Assembly: GCF_005503555.1 (NCBI RefSeq) | Contig: NZ_SCNG01000001.1 | Location: 1,550,001-1,614,000, forward strand | Direction of reading: 5' to 3' | Origin: Rudaea sp. 3F27F6 | Lineage (GTDB): Bacteria; Pseudomonadota; Gammaproteobacteria; Xanthomonadales; Rhodanobacteraceae | Length of the DNA: 64,000 bases | Translations under genes and position numbers: made by a program | Part shown: positions 52,955 through 62,126 of the stretch, in pieces | How the letters are laid out: every line of letters starts with the position of its first letter | Numbering within the stretch: the stretch's first letter is position 1 | Notes under the pieces: generated by a model | What the model saw: the letters and a program-made list of their open reading frames with translations, nothing else | Database searches by the model: none | What the model was told of the DNA's origin: nothing

Positions 52955-54265
52955 TTATGCCGAATTGACTCCGCCGACGTGATTGAAATCACCGATCGCG
53001 CCGACGAGCAAAGTCACCGCGTCGCGCTCAATCTCGGTCAGATACGGATTCCAGCAATCGATCAGCATGACCACGCGCGTGGACGCGCCGCGGTTCCATG
53101 CCTCGTGCTCGAAGGTGTCGTCGAAGGTGAAACATTCGCCCTCGCGCCATTCGCGCTTCTCGCCGCCGACGACGATGGCGCAGTTCTCCGGCACGATCAG
53201 CGGCAGATGAGTGACGAGACGCGTATTGGTCACGCCGCGATGCGGCAAGATATGCGTGCCCGGCGTGAGTACCGAAAAGCACACCTCGGGCGCATGCTCG
53301 CGGATGCGCACCAGCGGCAGGCTGTCGAGAATTGCCGCGGTGCGCGGACAGCGCGCGCCGTTTTCCTCGTTGCGTTCGCCGTAGCGATAGAAGAAGAACG
53401 CGTCCCAGGCCGGTGGCGCCTCGGCGCCGGCGAGTTGGTGACCGACGCGATCGAGCGCATTGGTGCCGAGAAACGGCGCGATGCCCTCCTCGCCGCTCAG
53501 CACCGCACGCAATTCTTCGCGAATGACGGCGACGTTGTCCTCGAGCGCCGCGTACCACGGGAACAACGCGCGATCGAAATATGCCGTCGTCGGCAGCCCG
53601 GGGAAATAGAGAAACTTCGGCCGCTGGCGCGGATCGGGGAAATTCGCCGGCGCCGCGCCGAGATAGATGTCCAGACAGTGCGTCGCACGCGCGAGCGCGG
53701 CGTCACCGTACTTCGCGCGCAGCGGTTCGAGCACTTCGGCGAGCATCGGCCGGCGAAAACGATCGATGACGTCCATCGCGTGCAGCACGCGTTCGCGCAT
53801 CGCCGGTGGCGTGGTCGTGTCGTCGAGCCAGAGGCCCTGCGCCTGGGCAGCGACGATTGCGCCGAAATAGTGCATCGTCGCTTCGCGCACGCGGCCGGCG
53901 CTTTCATGGATCTCGGCGAGGAAAAGACGCGCGCGGAAAGCCTTCGGATCGAGTTCGACCGCGCGGCCGAGCGCGATCGCGGCCGACTCCGGCTCGCTCG
54001 CGCCGATGCGCGCAAAGCCGAGGTTCTTCCACAGCTCGGCGCTGCCGGCCTCGCGCGCGGTCGCGTGTTCGAGCATCGCGATCGCCTGCGCCGCCCGCCC
54101 GCTCGTCAGCGCGCGCTGGGCGAGAAAGTTCAGCGCTTCGAGATGATCGGGATCGCGCGCGAGCACTGCCTCGAACGCCACGTCGGCCTCGTCGAAGCGC
54201 CCTGCTTCCGCGGCCGTGCGCGCCTGCTGCAGATGCGCCGAGAGTTCCGCGTCGTTCGCCGCCAT
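52955..54265 (-). CDS. TPR-aspartyl/asparaginyl beta-hydroxylase domain protein
   Basis: 436 residues from ATG 54265 (MAANDAELSAHLQQARTAAE). TPR-like helices occupy 1-140 (FEAVLARDPDHLEALNFLAQ). The C-terminal 180 residues form the Asp/Asn beta-hydroxylase fold: iron-binding His in THILPHRGVTNTRLVTHLPL, a second His in TFEHEAWNRG, and Arg in STRVVMLIDCW for 2-oxoglutarate. Related enzymes hydroxylate EGF-like domains in animals or lipid A (LpxO). It starts 3 bases from the stop of the TPR gene upstream, so the two are coupled. Substrate unknown. Confidence 0.87.
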   Translation of the reverse strand: MAANDAELSAHLQQARTAAEAGRFDEADVAFEAVLARDPDHLEALNFLAQRALTSGRAAQAIAMLEHATAREAGSAELWKNLGFARIGASEPESAAIALGRAVELDPKAFRARLFLAEIHESAGRVREATMHYFGAIVAAQAQGLWLDDTTTPPAMRERVLHAMDVIDRFRRPMLAEVLEPLRAKYGDAALARATHCLDIYLGAAPANFPDPRQRPKFLYFPGLPTTAYFDRALFPWYAALEDNVAVIREELRAVLSGEEGIAPFLGTNALDRVGHQLAGAEAPPAWDAFFFYRYGERNEENGARCPRTAAILDSLPLVRIREHAPEVCFSVLTPGTHILPHRGVTNTRLVTHLPLIVPENCAIVVGGEKREWREGECFTFDDTFEHEAWNRGASTRVVMLIDCWNPYLTEIERDAVTLLVGAIGDFNHVGGVNSA

Positions 54266-54267
54266 CG

Positions 54268-55287
54268 TCACGCCTGCCGGCCGAGGCTCGCGCGCACCTG
54301 CGCGGCTTCGTCGCCGCGACCGAGGCGGTCGAGCAGTTCGGCCAGCGGCGGCCGCAGTGCTTCGGGGTCGGCCGAACGCTCTACGCCGTCGCTGAGATAG
54401 CGCACCGCGCCTTCGAGGTCGCCGAGTTTTTCCATACACCAGGCGCAGGCATTGGCGACGCCGGCATGGGTCGGATCGAGTTCGAGCGCGCGCCGGTAGA
54501 ACTTCAGCGCCTTGACCGTCTGCCCGCTCTTGCGTGCGATGTCGCCGAGCCCGGCGTTCGCGCCGAAGGCCTGCTTGTTTTCGGCGAGCAGTTCGCTGAA
54601 ATCTTCGCGCGCTTCTTCGTCCTTGTTCTGGCGCATGCGCGAGCGGGCGAGAAAAAGTTTGGCCAAGCCCGAATCCGGCTGCAGGCGCAGCGCATTCGAG
54701 AACGCCTGCTCGGCGAAGGCAAAGCTGCCCTGCGCGAACAGGCTCTGGCCGAGCGTGGTCTGGATCGCCGCGTCGTCCGGCTTCAGTTCGGCCGCGCGGG
54801 CGAGGAACTTCGACGCGTTCACCGCGTCGCCGCGGGCGAGGTGGACGTTGCCGAGGCCGAGCAGGATCAGCGGATTCTCGTTCTCGAAAATGTCGGTCGC
54901 GCGGCGGCCGATCTTGAAGCGGCTCTCGGCGTCGTCGATGTCACCTTCGCGCAGTTGCAGATGGCCGAGCATGCTGTGCGCCTCGACCAGATTCGGATCG
55001 AGTTCGAGCGCGCGCAGGAAGGCGCCGCGCGCGGCCTCTTCCTGATCGGTCTGCAGCAGCACGCCGCCAAGCGAAAGATGCAGGCGCGCGACGTCGGGCG
55101 CGATCTGCACGGCGCGCAGCAGCGGCTCCATCGCCGCCGCGCTGTCGCCGCGCTGATGCAGGAGCACGCCGAGCAGATGCCAGGCGTCGGCGTCTTCCGG
55201 TTCGGCGGCGAGATGGGCGCGGTAGCCGTGTTCGGCGGCGGCGAGATCGCCGCCACGATGCAGTTCGAGGATTTCTTCCAGGGTCAT
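54268..55287 (-). CDS. Tetratricopeptide-repeat protein
   Basis: 339 residues from ATG 55287 (MTLEEILELHRGGDLAAAEH); a TTG three codons earlier is a weaker option. Almost the whole protein is TPR repeats, about seven or eight units (for example AWHLLGVLLHQRGDSAAAMEP, FLRALELDPNLVEAHSMLGH, FYRRALELDPTHAGVANA). No signal peptide or membrane segment is evident, so it is likely a cytoplasmic scaffold. Its gene ends next to the TPR-hydroxylase start, which suggests that it presents a substrate to that enzyme. Confidence 0.87.
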   Translation of the reverse strand: MTLEEILELHRGGDLAAAEHGYRAHLAAEPEDADAWHLLGVLLHQRGDSAAAMEPLLRAVQIAPDVARLHLSLGGVLLQTDQEEAARGAFLRALELDPNLVEAHSMLGHLQLREGDIDDAESRFKIGRRATDIFENENPLILLGLGNVHLARGDAVNASKFLARAAELKPDDAAIQTTLGQSLFAQGSFAFAEQAFSNALRLQPDSGLAKLFLARSRMRQNKDEEAREDFSELLAENKQAFGANAGLGDIARKSGQTVKALKFYRRALELDPTHAGVANACAWCMEKLGDLEGAVRYLSDGVERSADPEALRPPLAELLDRLGRGDEAAQVRASLGRQA

Positions 55288-55362
55288 TGCGGGCAAACGT
55301 GTGCGATGCAGGCCGACATCATAATGGAACGGCGCCGCGGCGCGCGCCTGCGGCGCGCCGGC

Positions 55363-56367
55363 TCAGGCTTTGGGACCGAGCCTTGCGGCGAGCTTCTCGG
55401 CGAGAAAATCCTCGGCCCAGCTATGCAGACTCGCGTCGCGGATGAAGCCGCAGTGGCCGCCGTGCGGCACGATCACGAGTTCCGTCTGCGCGGCGAGCGT
55501 CAGCGCGCGGAAATCGGCTACGGGAATGATCGGATCGTCCTCAGCGGTGAGGATCGTCGCCGGCACGTCGAGCGCGGCAAGCGCTGCGCCGGTCAGCGCG
55601 TAGCCGTCGAGGTAGTTCTCGAGCGTGCCGAAATCCGTATGGCGCACGACCATGCTGCGCGTCAGTTCGCGCATGCTGCTGCGCAGTTCTTCGCGGGTGA
55701 ACCAGTCCACCTGCGGAAACAGCGAGCGCTTGCGCTGCAGCGACGAGCGCCATTTCTTCAGGAAGTAATATTCGTAGATCGCCGGCGCCGCTTCGATCGC
55801 GTGCATTGCCGCAGTCGGGCTGACCGGCGGGCACACGGCGAACACCCAGTCGAGATCGACGCCGACCTTGCGCGCGCGCAGACCGACGCGCAGGGCGAAA
55901 TTGCCGCCGAGCGAATAACCGCCGACGATCAGCGGCCGCTCGGGAAACTTCGCCGCGATCGCTTTGACCGCACCGACCACTTCGTCGATGCGGCAGGAAT
56001 GGAACAGCTCGCGGTTCAGATGGTGCGTATCGCCGTGATCGCGGAAATTCAGGCGGAATACGTCGCAGCCCTCGGCAAGCAGGCGCGCGCTCGTGTTGAG
56101 CACATAGGTCGACTGCACGCTGCCTTCCCAGCCGTGCAGCAGGATCGCCAGCGCGCGCGGCTGCGGCAGCGCGGTCTGGCGTGTATGGAAGCCTTGCAGG
56201 CGCACGCCGTCGCCGCAGTCGAGCAAATGTTCGCTCGCGCCGTTTTCGACCAGCGCGCCACGGTGGCGGAAGAAATAGCGGCGCACGCCGCTCGAAGCGA
56301 GCACCGACTGCACATGCGGATTGCGCAGCCAGCGATGCGGACGAAATATCGCGGGCTGCGCGCTCAT
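55363..56367 (-). CDS. yheT: YheT-family alpha/beta hydrolase
   Basis: 334 residues from ATG 56367 (MSAQPAIFRPHRWLRNPHVQ). AILLHGWEGS holds the oxyanion-hole region, the nucleophile elbow is GGYSLGGN (Ser near 140), the acid is in ILTAEDDPIIPV and the base His in PHGGHCGF. FRPHRWLRNPHVQS matches the YheT family entry motif. Physiological substrate unknown; members hydrolyse small esters. One base separates it from the plsC stop upstream. Confidence 0.92.
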   Translation of the reverse strand: MSAQPAIFRPHRWLRNPHVQSVLASSGVRRYFFRHRGALVENGASEHLLDCGDGVRLQGFHTRQTALPQPRALAILLHGWEGSVQSTYVLNTSARLLAEGCDVFRLNFRDHGDTHHLNRELFHSCRIDEVVGAVKAIAAKFPERPLIVGGYSLGGNFALRVGLRARKVGVDLDWVFAVCPPVSPTAAMHAIEAAPAIYEYYFLKKWRSSLQRKRSLFPQVDWFTREELRSSMRELTRSMVVRHTDFGTLENYLDGYALTGAALAALDVPATILTAEDDPIIPVADFRALTLAAQTELVIVPHGGHCGFIRDASLHSWAEDFLAEKLAARLGPKA

Positions 56368-56368
56368 C

Positions 56369-57166
56369 TCACTCGTAACCGAGCGCGGCGGCGATGCGCG
56401 CACGCGCGGCTTCCGCGATCTCGCGGCGGCCCTCGTCGGCGATCGTGACCGGTTCGAGAAAGTGCACCTCAGCGTCCAGGCGCGGGCCGCCGAGCAGGCG
56501 GACGACGTTGCCGAAGAAACTTTCCTTGGCGCCGAACGGGACGCTCAAGTCCATTTTCCCGTTCTTGCCGTAACACAGCGCGACCGGCTGGATCGGCACA
56601 TTCGCATCGGCCGCGACCTGGAAGATGCGCGCGTGGAACGTGCGCACGCGATCGCCCGGCCCGGTGCCGCCTTCAGGAAACACGCCGGCCGAGCCGCCTT
56701 CGCCGAGCCGCGCGACGACCGCCTCCATCACCGACGCGAGCGAATGAGTCGAGCCGCGCTGGTGATAGATCGTGCCGGCGCGCGTCGCCAGCCAGCCGAC
56801 GAACGGCCAGCGCGCAATCTCGCTCTTGGCGACAAAGCTCATCATGCGCTGGCTGTGCATCAGCTCGATGTCCATCCACGACACGTGGTTGGCGACAAAC
56901 AGGGTCGCCCCCGGCAGCGGCTCGCCGACGCGGCGGATGCGGAAACCGAAGCATCGGATCAACGCGCCCGACCACCAGCGCGTCGCGCGGTGGTCGAGGC
57001 GTTCGCCGTTGATCGAGAGCTTCGCGCCGAGCGGCGAGAACACGAAGATCGCCATCGGCGGCGCGATCACGACCAGCAGGATCAGCAGCGGTATGCGCAC
57101 GAGGTAGCGCAGGGGCCGCAGCCAGTCGCGGCGCGGCGCATCGGTGTTTTCGATCGCGGCATTCAT
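56369..57166 (-). CDS. plsC: 1-acyl-sn-glycerol-3-phosphate acyltransferase (PlsC family)
   Basis: 265 residues from ATG 57166 (MNAAIENTDAPRRDWLRPL). A membrane anchor lies at about 22-46, and the acyltransferase motifs I and III are complete: NHVSWMD (HX4D) and FPEGG. It esterifies lysophosphatidic acid in the cytoplasmic membrane. Whether it is the main PlsC or a lipid-A-type homologue is not resolved. It is the first gene of a minus-strand operon with yheT, the TPR protein and the hydroxylase. Confidence 0.9.
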   Translation of the reverse strand: MNAAIENTDAPRRDWLRPLRYLVRIPLLILLVVIAPPMAIFVFSPLGAKLSINGERLDHRATRWWSGALIRCFGFRIRRVGEPLPGATLFVANHVSWMDIELMHSQRMMSFVAKSEIARWPFVGWLATRAGTIYHQRGSTHSLASVMEAVVARLGEGGSAGVFPEGGTGPGDRVRTFHARIFQVAADANVPIQPVALCYGKNGKMDLSVPFGAKESFFGNVVRLLGGPRLDAEVHFLEPVTIADEGRREIAEAARARIAAALGYE

Positions 57167-57241
57167 CGCCCGCGATGGTAGCCAAGCGCGTCGCGCGCCG
57201 CCAGCGCTGCAGCGCAACAACGATAGAACCGATTCAGCCGA

Positions 57242-57676
57242 TCAGCTCGGAATCGCCTGCTGCGGCACCACGGCCATGGTCAGTCGCGAAATGCAGACCA
57301 GCTTGCCGACCTCGTCTTCGATGCGGATTTCCCATACCTGGGTGGAGCGGCCGACGTGCAGCGGCCGCGCGGTGCCGGTCACCGTGCCCTTGCTCACCGC
57401 GCGCACATGGTTGGCGTTGATGTCGAGGCCGACGCAGTAGGTGCCCGGCTCGGCGCAGAGCATCGCCGCATAGCTGCCGAGCGTTTCGGCCAGCGCGACC
57501 GAGGCGCCGCCGTGCAGAATGCCGTAGGGCTGGTGCGTGCGCGCATCGACCGGCATGGTCCCGCGCACGTAGTCCTCGCCGATCTCGGTGATCTCGATGC
57601 CGATCGTGTTCATCAGGGTCTTCTGATTGGCCTGCTTGATCTGGGCGAGGTCGGGCTGGGTTTTCCACAGGGGCAT
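57242..57676 (-). CDS. PaaI-type hotdog thioesterase
   Basis: 144 residues forming a single hotdog domain. The family pattern is HQPYGILHGGASVALAETLGS, with the catalytic Glu and Asn/His region, then LDINANHVRAVSKGTVTG. PaaI/MenI-type enzymes hydrolyse aromatic or 1,4-dihydroxy-2-naphthoyl CoA; the substrate here is not defined. The gene stands alone between plsC and hemY on the same strand. Confidence 0.9.
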   Translation of the reverse strand: MPLWKTQPDLAQIKQANQKTLMNTIGIEITEIGEDYVRGTMPVDARTHQPYGILHGGASVALAETLGSYAAMLCAEPGTYCVGLDINANHVRAVSKGTVTGTARPLHVGRSTQVWEIRIEDEVGKLVCISRLTMAVVPQQAIPS

Positions 57677-57717
57677 AGTCGGTCCTTGGAGATAGCGCGC
57701 GTGGCGCGCGGCGTGGG

Positions 57718-58980
57718 TTACTGGCGCGGAAGAACGAGCTGCGGCACGCCGTGCTCGCTACGCTGTTCGAGCACGCTCGCGCGCGTGTCGAGCGCGCCGC
57801 GCAGGGTGTCGGGCAGCGATTCGGTTTTCTCGCCGCGCTCGGCGCGCAGAGCGTTGTGGTAGGCGCGCTGGGCGACGTCGGCGTCGCCGAGTCCGGCACA
57901 GGCATCGCCGAGCGCTTCCCAAAGCGGCGCATCGGCCGCGATGGCGAGGCCGCGGCCGAGATATTCGCGCGCCTTGCCCCAAAGCTCGCTCTGGTTGCAC
58001 AGCCGGCCGAGGGTCAGCATAAGGCCCGCGCTGTTCGGCTGCGTGGCGATCCAGCTCTCGGCCTGGCGCAGACGCGCGGCGAGATCCGACGGGCCGAGTT
58101 CGGCATAGGCGCGAACGAGATTTTCCGACCAGTCGCGGCGCAGCGCGGATTCGATTTCACCCATCGCCGCGAGCGGCTGGCCGAGCGCGGCGGTGCGCTT
58201 CGCGTAGGCGATCACCAGGCTTTCGCGCTGGCGCTGGGCGCGGCTCGCGCCGGCCCAGATCGCATTGAGCGCGTCGGCGCCCGGCGCATGCGTAAGCGCG
58301 CCGGCCAAAGTTTTCGTTTCGAGTTCGGTAAATGCCTCGTCCGACAGCGAATGGCTCTTCGCGAACGCCGCCAGGGCCGACAGCGCTGCGGCCGAATCGC
58401 CGCAGCGCGACGCCGCTTCGATCAGACTACGCAGCGCGGCGGGCGGCAGCGGCGCCGCTGCCATTTCGGTCTTGAGCAGGTCGAGCGCCTCGATGTTGCG
58501 ATTTTGATCGAGCAGAAAGCGCGCACGCAGCGCGAGCGCCGCGGCGGGTGCCGTCTCGGCCGCGGCGTCGAGCGCGGCACTCGCCTCCGCGGCATCGCCC
58601 TGCGCCTGCGCCGAACGCGCGCGCGCGAGCAGCGCCGGCGCCTGCAGCGTTTGCACATGCGCAGCGCGCTCGAGCGACTTCGCCGCCTGCGCGTGGCGGC
58701 CTTCAATCGCGGCGACGAGTCCGTCGGCAATGCGCTCGTGGCCGCGCCGCAGCGCACGTCGGCGCAGGGCCCGTCCGGGCCAGAACAGGCCGCGCACGAC
58801 CAAGCTCAGGATCGCCCAGAGCAGCAGCGCCGCGATCACGCAGAAGACGAAACTGGTTTCGATGCGCCAGCCGGCGAAGCGCAAATGCACCTCGCCCGGA
58901 TCGAGCGCGAGCGCATGCCAGCCCCACGCCGCTGCGACGGCGACGATAAGCAGGAGCAGAACGGCGGTCCACGATCTCAC
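57718..58980 (-). CDS. hemY: HemY-family protein (haem-biosynthesis associated)
   Basis: 420 residues. Two N-terminal membrane segments (about 5-22 and 43-67) precede a long TPR-rich cytoplasmic part (for example LLTLGRLCNQSELWGKAREYLG). It shows LRFAGWRIETSFVF, the start of the HemY_N domain. The E. coli HemY of this family is not the oxidase known by the same name in Bacillus; its role in porphyrin metabolism is unclear. It overlaps hemX by 4 bp. Confidence 0.9.
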   Translation of the reverse strand: MRSWTAVLLLLIVAVAAAWGWHALALDPGEVHLRFAGWRIETSFVFCVIAALLLWAILSLVVRGLFWPGRALRRRALRRGHERIADGLVAAIEGRHAQAAKSLERAAHVQTLQAPALLARARSAQAQGDAAEASAALDAAAETAPAAALALRARFLLDQNRNIEALDLLKTEMAAAPLPPAALRSLIEAASRCGDSAAALSALAAFAKSHSLSDEAFTELETKTLAGALTHAPGADALNAIWAGASRAQRQRESLVIAYAKRTAALGQPLAAMGEIESALRRDWSENLVRAYAELGPSDLAARLRQAESWIATQPNSAGLMLTLGRLCNQSELWGKAREYLGRGLAIAADAPLWEALGDACAGLGDADVAQRAYHNALRAERGEKTESLPDTLRGALDTRASVLEQRSEHGVPQLVLPRQ

Positions 58981-60095
58981 GGCTGGCCTTCCGGTTGCGC
59001 GGGCTCGACCGGCTTGGCCGCAGCGGGCAGCGTCTGCAGGTTGTGCGTCGCACGCAGATTGTGCAATTCCTTGAGCGCGGAGCCGAGCACGGCCGGTGCC
59101 GGTGCCGCGATCGCGGTCTTGGCGAGCGAATCGAGCGTGGCCTGAGCTTTTACGACATCGGGCGCTGCGCCGTCGAAATCGTGCGCGAGCTGGGCGCGTG
59201 CCGTGCTCAACGCCTGTTGCCAGCGCGATGCATCGCGGATCAACAACGCCGCCTGCGCGTCGCGCAGGCTCGCATCGACGAGGGCACGCGCGAGCATCGG
59301 ATCATTGTGGCCGAGGCGGCCGCCCGTATCGTCATCGCGGCGGATGCGGATGAACTGGCCGAAGATGCGCGCAAAGCGCGAGGACCGGTCCGCGTCGGCG
59401 ACGTTCTCATCGTGCTGCGCGGTCGGCAGTTGCGCGAGCGACGCGCGTAACTGGGCGAGCGACTGCTGCAGGGCCGAAGGGTTGCCGGTTTCAAGTGCGC
59501 CGAGCGCAGCGATTTCCGCGCCGATGCTTTGCCGCACCGAGGCGAACGCCGCGTCGTTGGCCTGCGCGAGCGCCGCGTCGGCGAGCCGGTATGCGACAAG
59601 CGACGGCGCCGGGTCGGCGAACAGCGCGTAGCGCTCCTGTGCGAGCACGAGCAGCAGCTCGGCTTCGTTGAGCAGCACAGCGTCATGCCCGGACAGGCGC
59701 TTGTCGGCGAGATTCGCGATCGCGTCCTCGGACAGGCGCGCGCGTTCGGACAGGCCGAGCACCTGGCCGCGCAGCGAGTCGTTGACCTTGGCCGTGTCGT
59801 CGAGGCGCGTGCGCAGCGTCTCCGCCTCGCGCTTGGACGCATCGGCGCTGCGCCGCAACGCGTCGACTTCGTCGCGCAATTTCTGCGCCGCGGAGGCTTC
59901 GTTCTGTACGGTCGCCTCGTGGCCCTGTTCGATGCCCTGCAGGCGCCAGTAGCCGTAGCCAGCCGCCGCAAGGACGAGAATCAGCAGCAGCCAGCCGAAG
60001 CCGCCAGCGCTACGCCGGGGCGGCGGCGGTACCGGCGAAGACTCGACCGGCGGCGGCAATGCGGTGCGGATATCGTCGGCATCGTTTTCGCTCAT
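58977..60095 (-). CDS. hemX: HemX-family protein
   Basis: 372 residues. A short cytoplasmic N-terminus (SPVPPPPRRSAGG) precedes one membrane segment (about 32-50, FGWLLLILVLAAAGYGYW), a coiled coil (about 55-130) and a helical C-terminal domain. The family is often labelled uroporphyrinogen-III methyltransferase, but there is no SAM-binding motif here, so that name is not supported. It follows hemD with a 189 bp gap in which I see no gene. Confidence 0.9.
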   Translation of the reverse strand: MSENDADDIRTALPPPVESSPVPPPPRRSAGGFGWLLLILVLAAAGYGYWRLQGIEQGHEATVQNEASAAQKLRDEVDALRRSADASKREAETLRTRLDDTAKVNDSLRGQVLGLSERARLSEDAIANLADKRLSGHDAVLLNEAELLLVLAQERYALFADPAPSLVAYRLADAALAQANDAAFASVRQSIGAEIAALGALETGNPSALQQSLAQLRASLAQLPTAQHDENVADADRSSRFARIFGQFIRIRRDDDTGGRLGHNDPMLARALVDASLRDAQAALLIRDASRWQQALSTARAQLAHDFDGAAPDVVKAQATLDSLAKTAIAAPAPAVLGSALKELHNLRATHNLQTLPAAAKPVEPAQPEGQP

Positions 60096-60284
60096 ATCCG
60101 AATGCTATCCAAACGAGACACTTCGTGCACGAATCGACGTTGGAACCTGTGCAAAAACCGTGGCGGGCGACGGCGGTTTGCGTGCCGCCGGAGCGCAGGA
60201 ACCGGAGTGCGCATAGAAGCACATGAGGTTTCCGAGCACCGCCGGTGCACACGCTGCCGAGCGCAATAGGTTTTGGGCGGATTT

Positions 60285-61094
60285 TTACAGGCGATGGTGC
60301 GCCAGGGCATTCTCGGCGGCAATCAGCATATCGGCCGTGCCGGCCGATGCGGCAATGTGGACGCGGCCAAATCCCGCGGCGCGCGCGGCCTCGGCAAGAC
60401 GCAGGCTGCTGACGATGCACTCGCCGGCCGCGAGCTTGGCGAACAGCGGCGACGCGAGGCCCCGAATCAAATTGGCGAGCACCTCGGAACTCGACAGCAA
60501 AGTCAGCAGCGGCGGCGCGGCGTTTTCGAGCGCGGCGGCGTGGCGGCGATTCCAGCGCGGCGGCGCACGCCGGTAGACATGAATCGGCTGCAGCGACGCA
60601 CCGCGCGCGCGCAGGGTCTGCGGCAGCAGTTCGCGCCCACCCGGTGCGCCGATCAGGGCCACGCGGCGGCGGCGCAGACGCGCAAGTTGCGGCAGGGCGA
60701 GCAGGCCTTCACTGTCCTGCCGATCCGCCGGCCGGATCACACCGTGTACGTCGCGCCGCGCAAGAGCCTGCGCCGTCGCGCGGCCGACCGCGCAAACGAG
60801 CGTGGCGCGCGCGAAGCGCAGCCGCGGCAGCAACGCGAACGCATAGCGCACCGCGTTGGGACTGATGAAGATCGCGACGTCCGCTGCGCGCGCGTCACCC
60901 AACGCGACGCGCACGGCCGCAGCGTCTTCGCTCGCACGCACCGCTACTCCGGGCAGAGCAAGCACAGTCCCACCGAGCGCCGCGACTCGCCGCTTGAGCC
61001 CCGCAGCCGACGCCGCGGGACGCGTGACAATCACCGTCGCGCCCGCGAGCGGCGGCATGGCGGCTGGCCGATTCGGCGGTTTCTTCATGTTCAT
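60285..61094 (-). CDS. hemD: Uroporphyrinogen-III synthase
   Basis: 269 residues. The two-domain Rossmann-like fold of HemD is recognisable by TVIVTRPAASAAGLKRRVAAL, IFISPNAVRYAF, VCAVGRATAQAL, LIGAPGGRELLPQTLRARGA and TLLSSSEVLANL. HemD closes hydroxymethylbilane to uroporphyrinogen III in tetrapyrrole synthesis. Members diverge widely, and the call rests on these motifs plus the hemX-hemY neighbours. hemC, usually upstream, is absent here; another transcription unit begins. Confidence 0.93.
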   Translation of the reverse strand: MNMKKPPNRPAAMPPLAGATVIVTRPAASAAGLKRRVAALGGTVLALPGVAVRASEDAAAVRVALGDARAADVAIFISPNAVRYAFALLPRLRFARATLVCAVGRATAQALARRDVHGVIRPADRQDSEGLLALPQLARLRRRRVALIGAPGGRELLPQTLRARGASLQPIHVYRRAPPRWNRRHAAALENAAPPLLTLLSSSEVLANLIRGLASPLFAKLAAGECIVSSLRLAEAARAAGFGRVHIAASAGTADMLIAAENALAHHRL

Positions 61095-61172
61095 AACTTA
61101 CTCTACCAAGCCGGCTTGATCGCGGCAGCGTGCCTGCGCACACTACGCGCCCCTTCGCTCCGCTCCACCACG

Positions 61173-61646
61173 ATGAAACCGGTACTCGATCTTGCGTTCG
61201 CGCACGCGCATCTCGATTCTTTGCTCGGCGCGATTCCGCTGACGCGGACGATGCAGATCGCACTGCGCGACTACGACGGCGACAACCTCGCGCTGGCCGC
61301 GCCGCTCGAACCCAACGTCAACGACAAAGGCTGCGCGTTCGGCGGCAGCCTTGCGAGTCTGACGACACTGGCCGGCTGGGGGCTCGTCGCGCTGAAGCTC
61401 AGGTCGCTCGGCCTCGACTGCGAAATCTACGTGCAGGATTCGACCATCCGCTATCTCGCGCCGGTCTGGGGCGAACTCGTCGCGAATGCCCGCCTCGCCG
61501 ACGGCGAATCGTGGGACGCCTTTCTCACCGCGTTGAATGCACGCGGCCGCGGCCGTCTGCGCATCGCATGCCGTGTGCCGCTCGACGACGGCAAGGACGC
61601 GTGCACGCTCGACGCGCGTTTCGTAGCGATCCGCGACAAACGCTGA
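61173..61646 (+). CDS. YiiD C-terminal-type thioesterase
   Basis: 157 residues from ATG 61173 (MKPVLDLAFAHAHLDSLLGA). It forms the YiiD_C hotdog-like domain: ALAAPLEPNVNDKGCAFGGS then LASLTTLAGWGLVALKL. These proteins are thioesterase-like; the substrate is unknown. Longer in-frame starts run antisense through hemD and are rejected. A small lipoprotein gene follows with a promoter-like element overlapping this stop codon. Confidence 0.85.
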   Translation: MKPVLDLAFAHAHLDSLLGAIPLTRTMQIALRDYDGDNLALAAPLEPNVNDKGCAFGGSLASLTTLAGWGLVALKLRSLGLDCEIYVQDSTIRYLAPVWGELVANARLADGESWDAFLTALNARGRGRLRIACRVPLDDGKDACTLDARFVAIRDKR

Positions 61647-61672
61647 CCGCACGCAGCGGCCACGTATACAAT
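61643..61672 (+). promoter_or_regulatory. Candidate sigma-70 promoter for the lipoprotein gene
   Basis: CTGACC, 18 bp, TACAAT (-35 and -10), with GTATACAATGG around the -10. The -35 overlaps the preceding stop codon. A start near 61679 would give a leader of about 20 bases. Confidence 0.45.
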
Positions 61673-61699
61673 GGCGGCGGTCTTTTGCCGGATACCGCC

Positions 61700-62107
61700 A
61701 TGCCGCGCCTCGCCGCCCTGTTGATTTCGTTGTACCTGCTCGCCGGATGTGCGACGCCGAGTTCGAAAAGCGACCAGCTCAACTCGACACTGGAAAGCTA
61801 CGAGGCCACGATACGCTGGGGCAACTTTGAGAACGCAACCGCCTTCGTCGATCCCGACACGCTCAAGGACCATCCGCTGACCGGCATCGATCTGCAGCGC
61901 TACCAGCAGGTGCGCGTCACCGGCTACACCGCGCAGCCGCCACATCCGGCCGGCAACAACGAGATCAGCCAGATGGTCGAGATCTCGCTCGTCAACAACA
62001 ACACGCAGGCCGCGCGCTCGGTGCTCGACCGCCAGCGCTGGCGCTACGACGAGCAACGTAAGCGCTGGTTGCTGGTCACGGGCTTGCCGGACATTACTCA
62101 GCACTAA
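61700..62107 (+). CDS. Small lipoprotein of unknown function
   Basis: 135 residues from ATG 61700. The signal peptide MPRLAALLISLYLLAGC ends in a lipobox (LLAGC), giving a mature N-terminal Cys. The mature part (SYEATIRWGNFENATAFVDP; VRVTGYTAQPPHP; QRWRYDEQRKRWLLVTGLP) has an NTF2-like feel. It is likely anchored in the outer or inner membrane; Ala-Thr-Pro after the Cys gives no inner-membrane retention signal. Function unknown. Confidence 0.82.
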   Translation: MPRLAALLISLYLLAGCATPSSKSDQLNSTLESYEATIRWGNFENATAFVDPDTLKDHPLTGIDLQRYQQVRVTGYTAQPPHPAGNNEISQMVEISLVNNNTQAARSVLDRQRWRYDEQRKRWLLVTGLPDITQH

Positions 62108-62126
62108 AAAGTTGCGGGCAGCATCG

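Noticed and set aside
53806-56448. An 880-codon plus-strand frame across the hydroxylase, TPR and YheT genes
   Set aside because: It is the complement of three well-supported minus-strand genes, with the Arg/Ala/Gly composition expected from a high-G+C shadow frame.
58977-60095. Uroporphyrinogen-III methyltransferase activity for HemX
   Set aside because: The sequence lacks a SAM-binding motif and consists of a membrane anchor, coiled coil and helical domain.
60096-60284. Missing small gene between hemX and hemD
   Set aside because: The 189 bp gap has only short frames without ribosome sites or protein-like composition.
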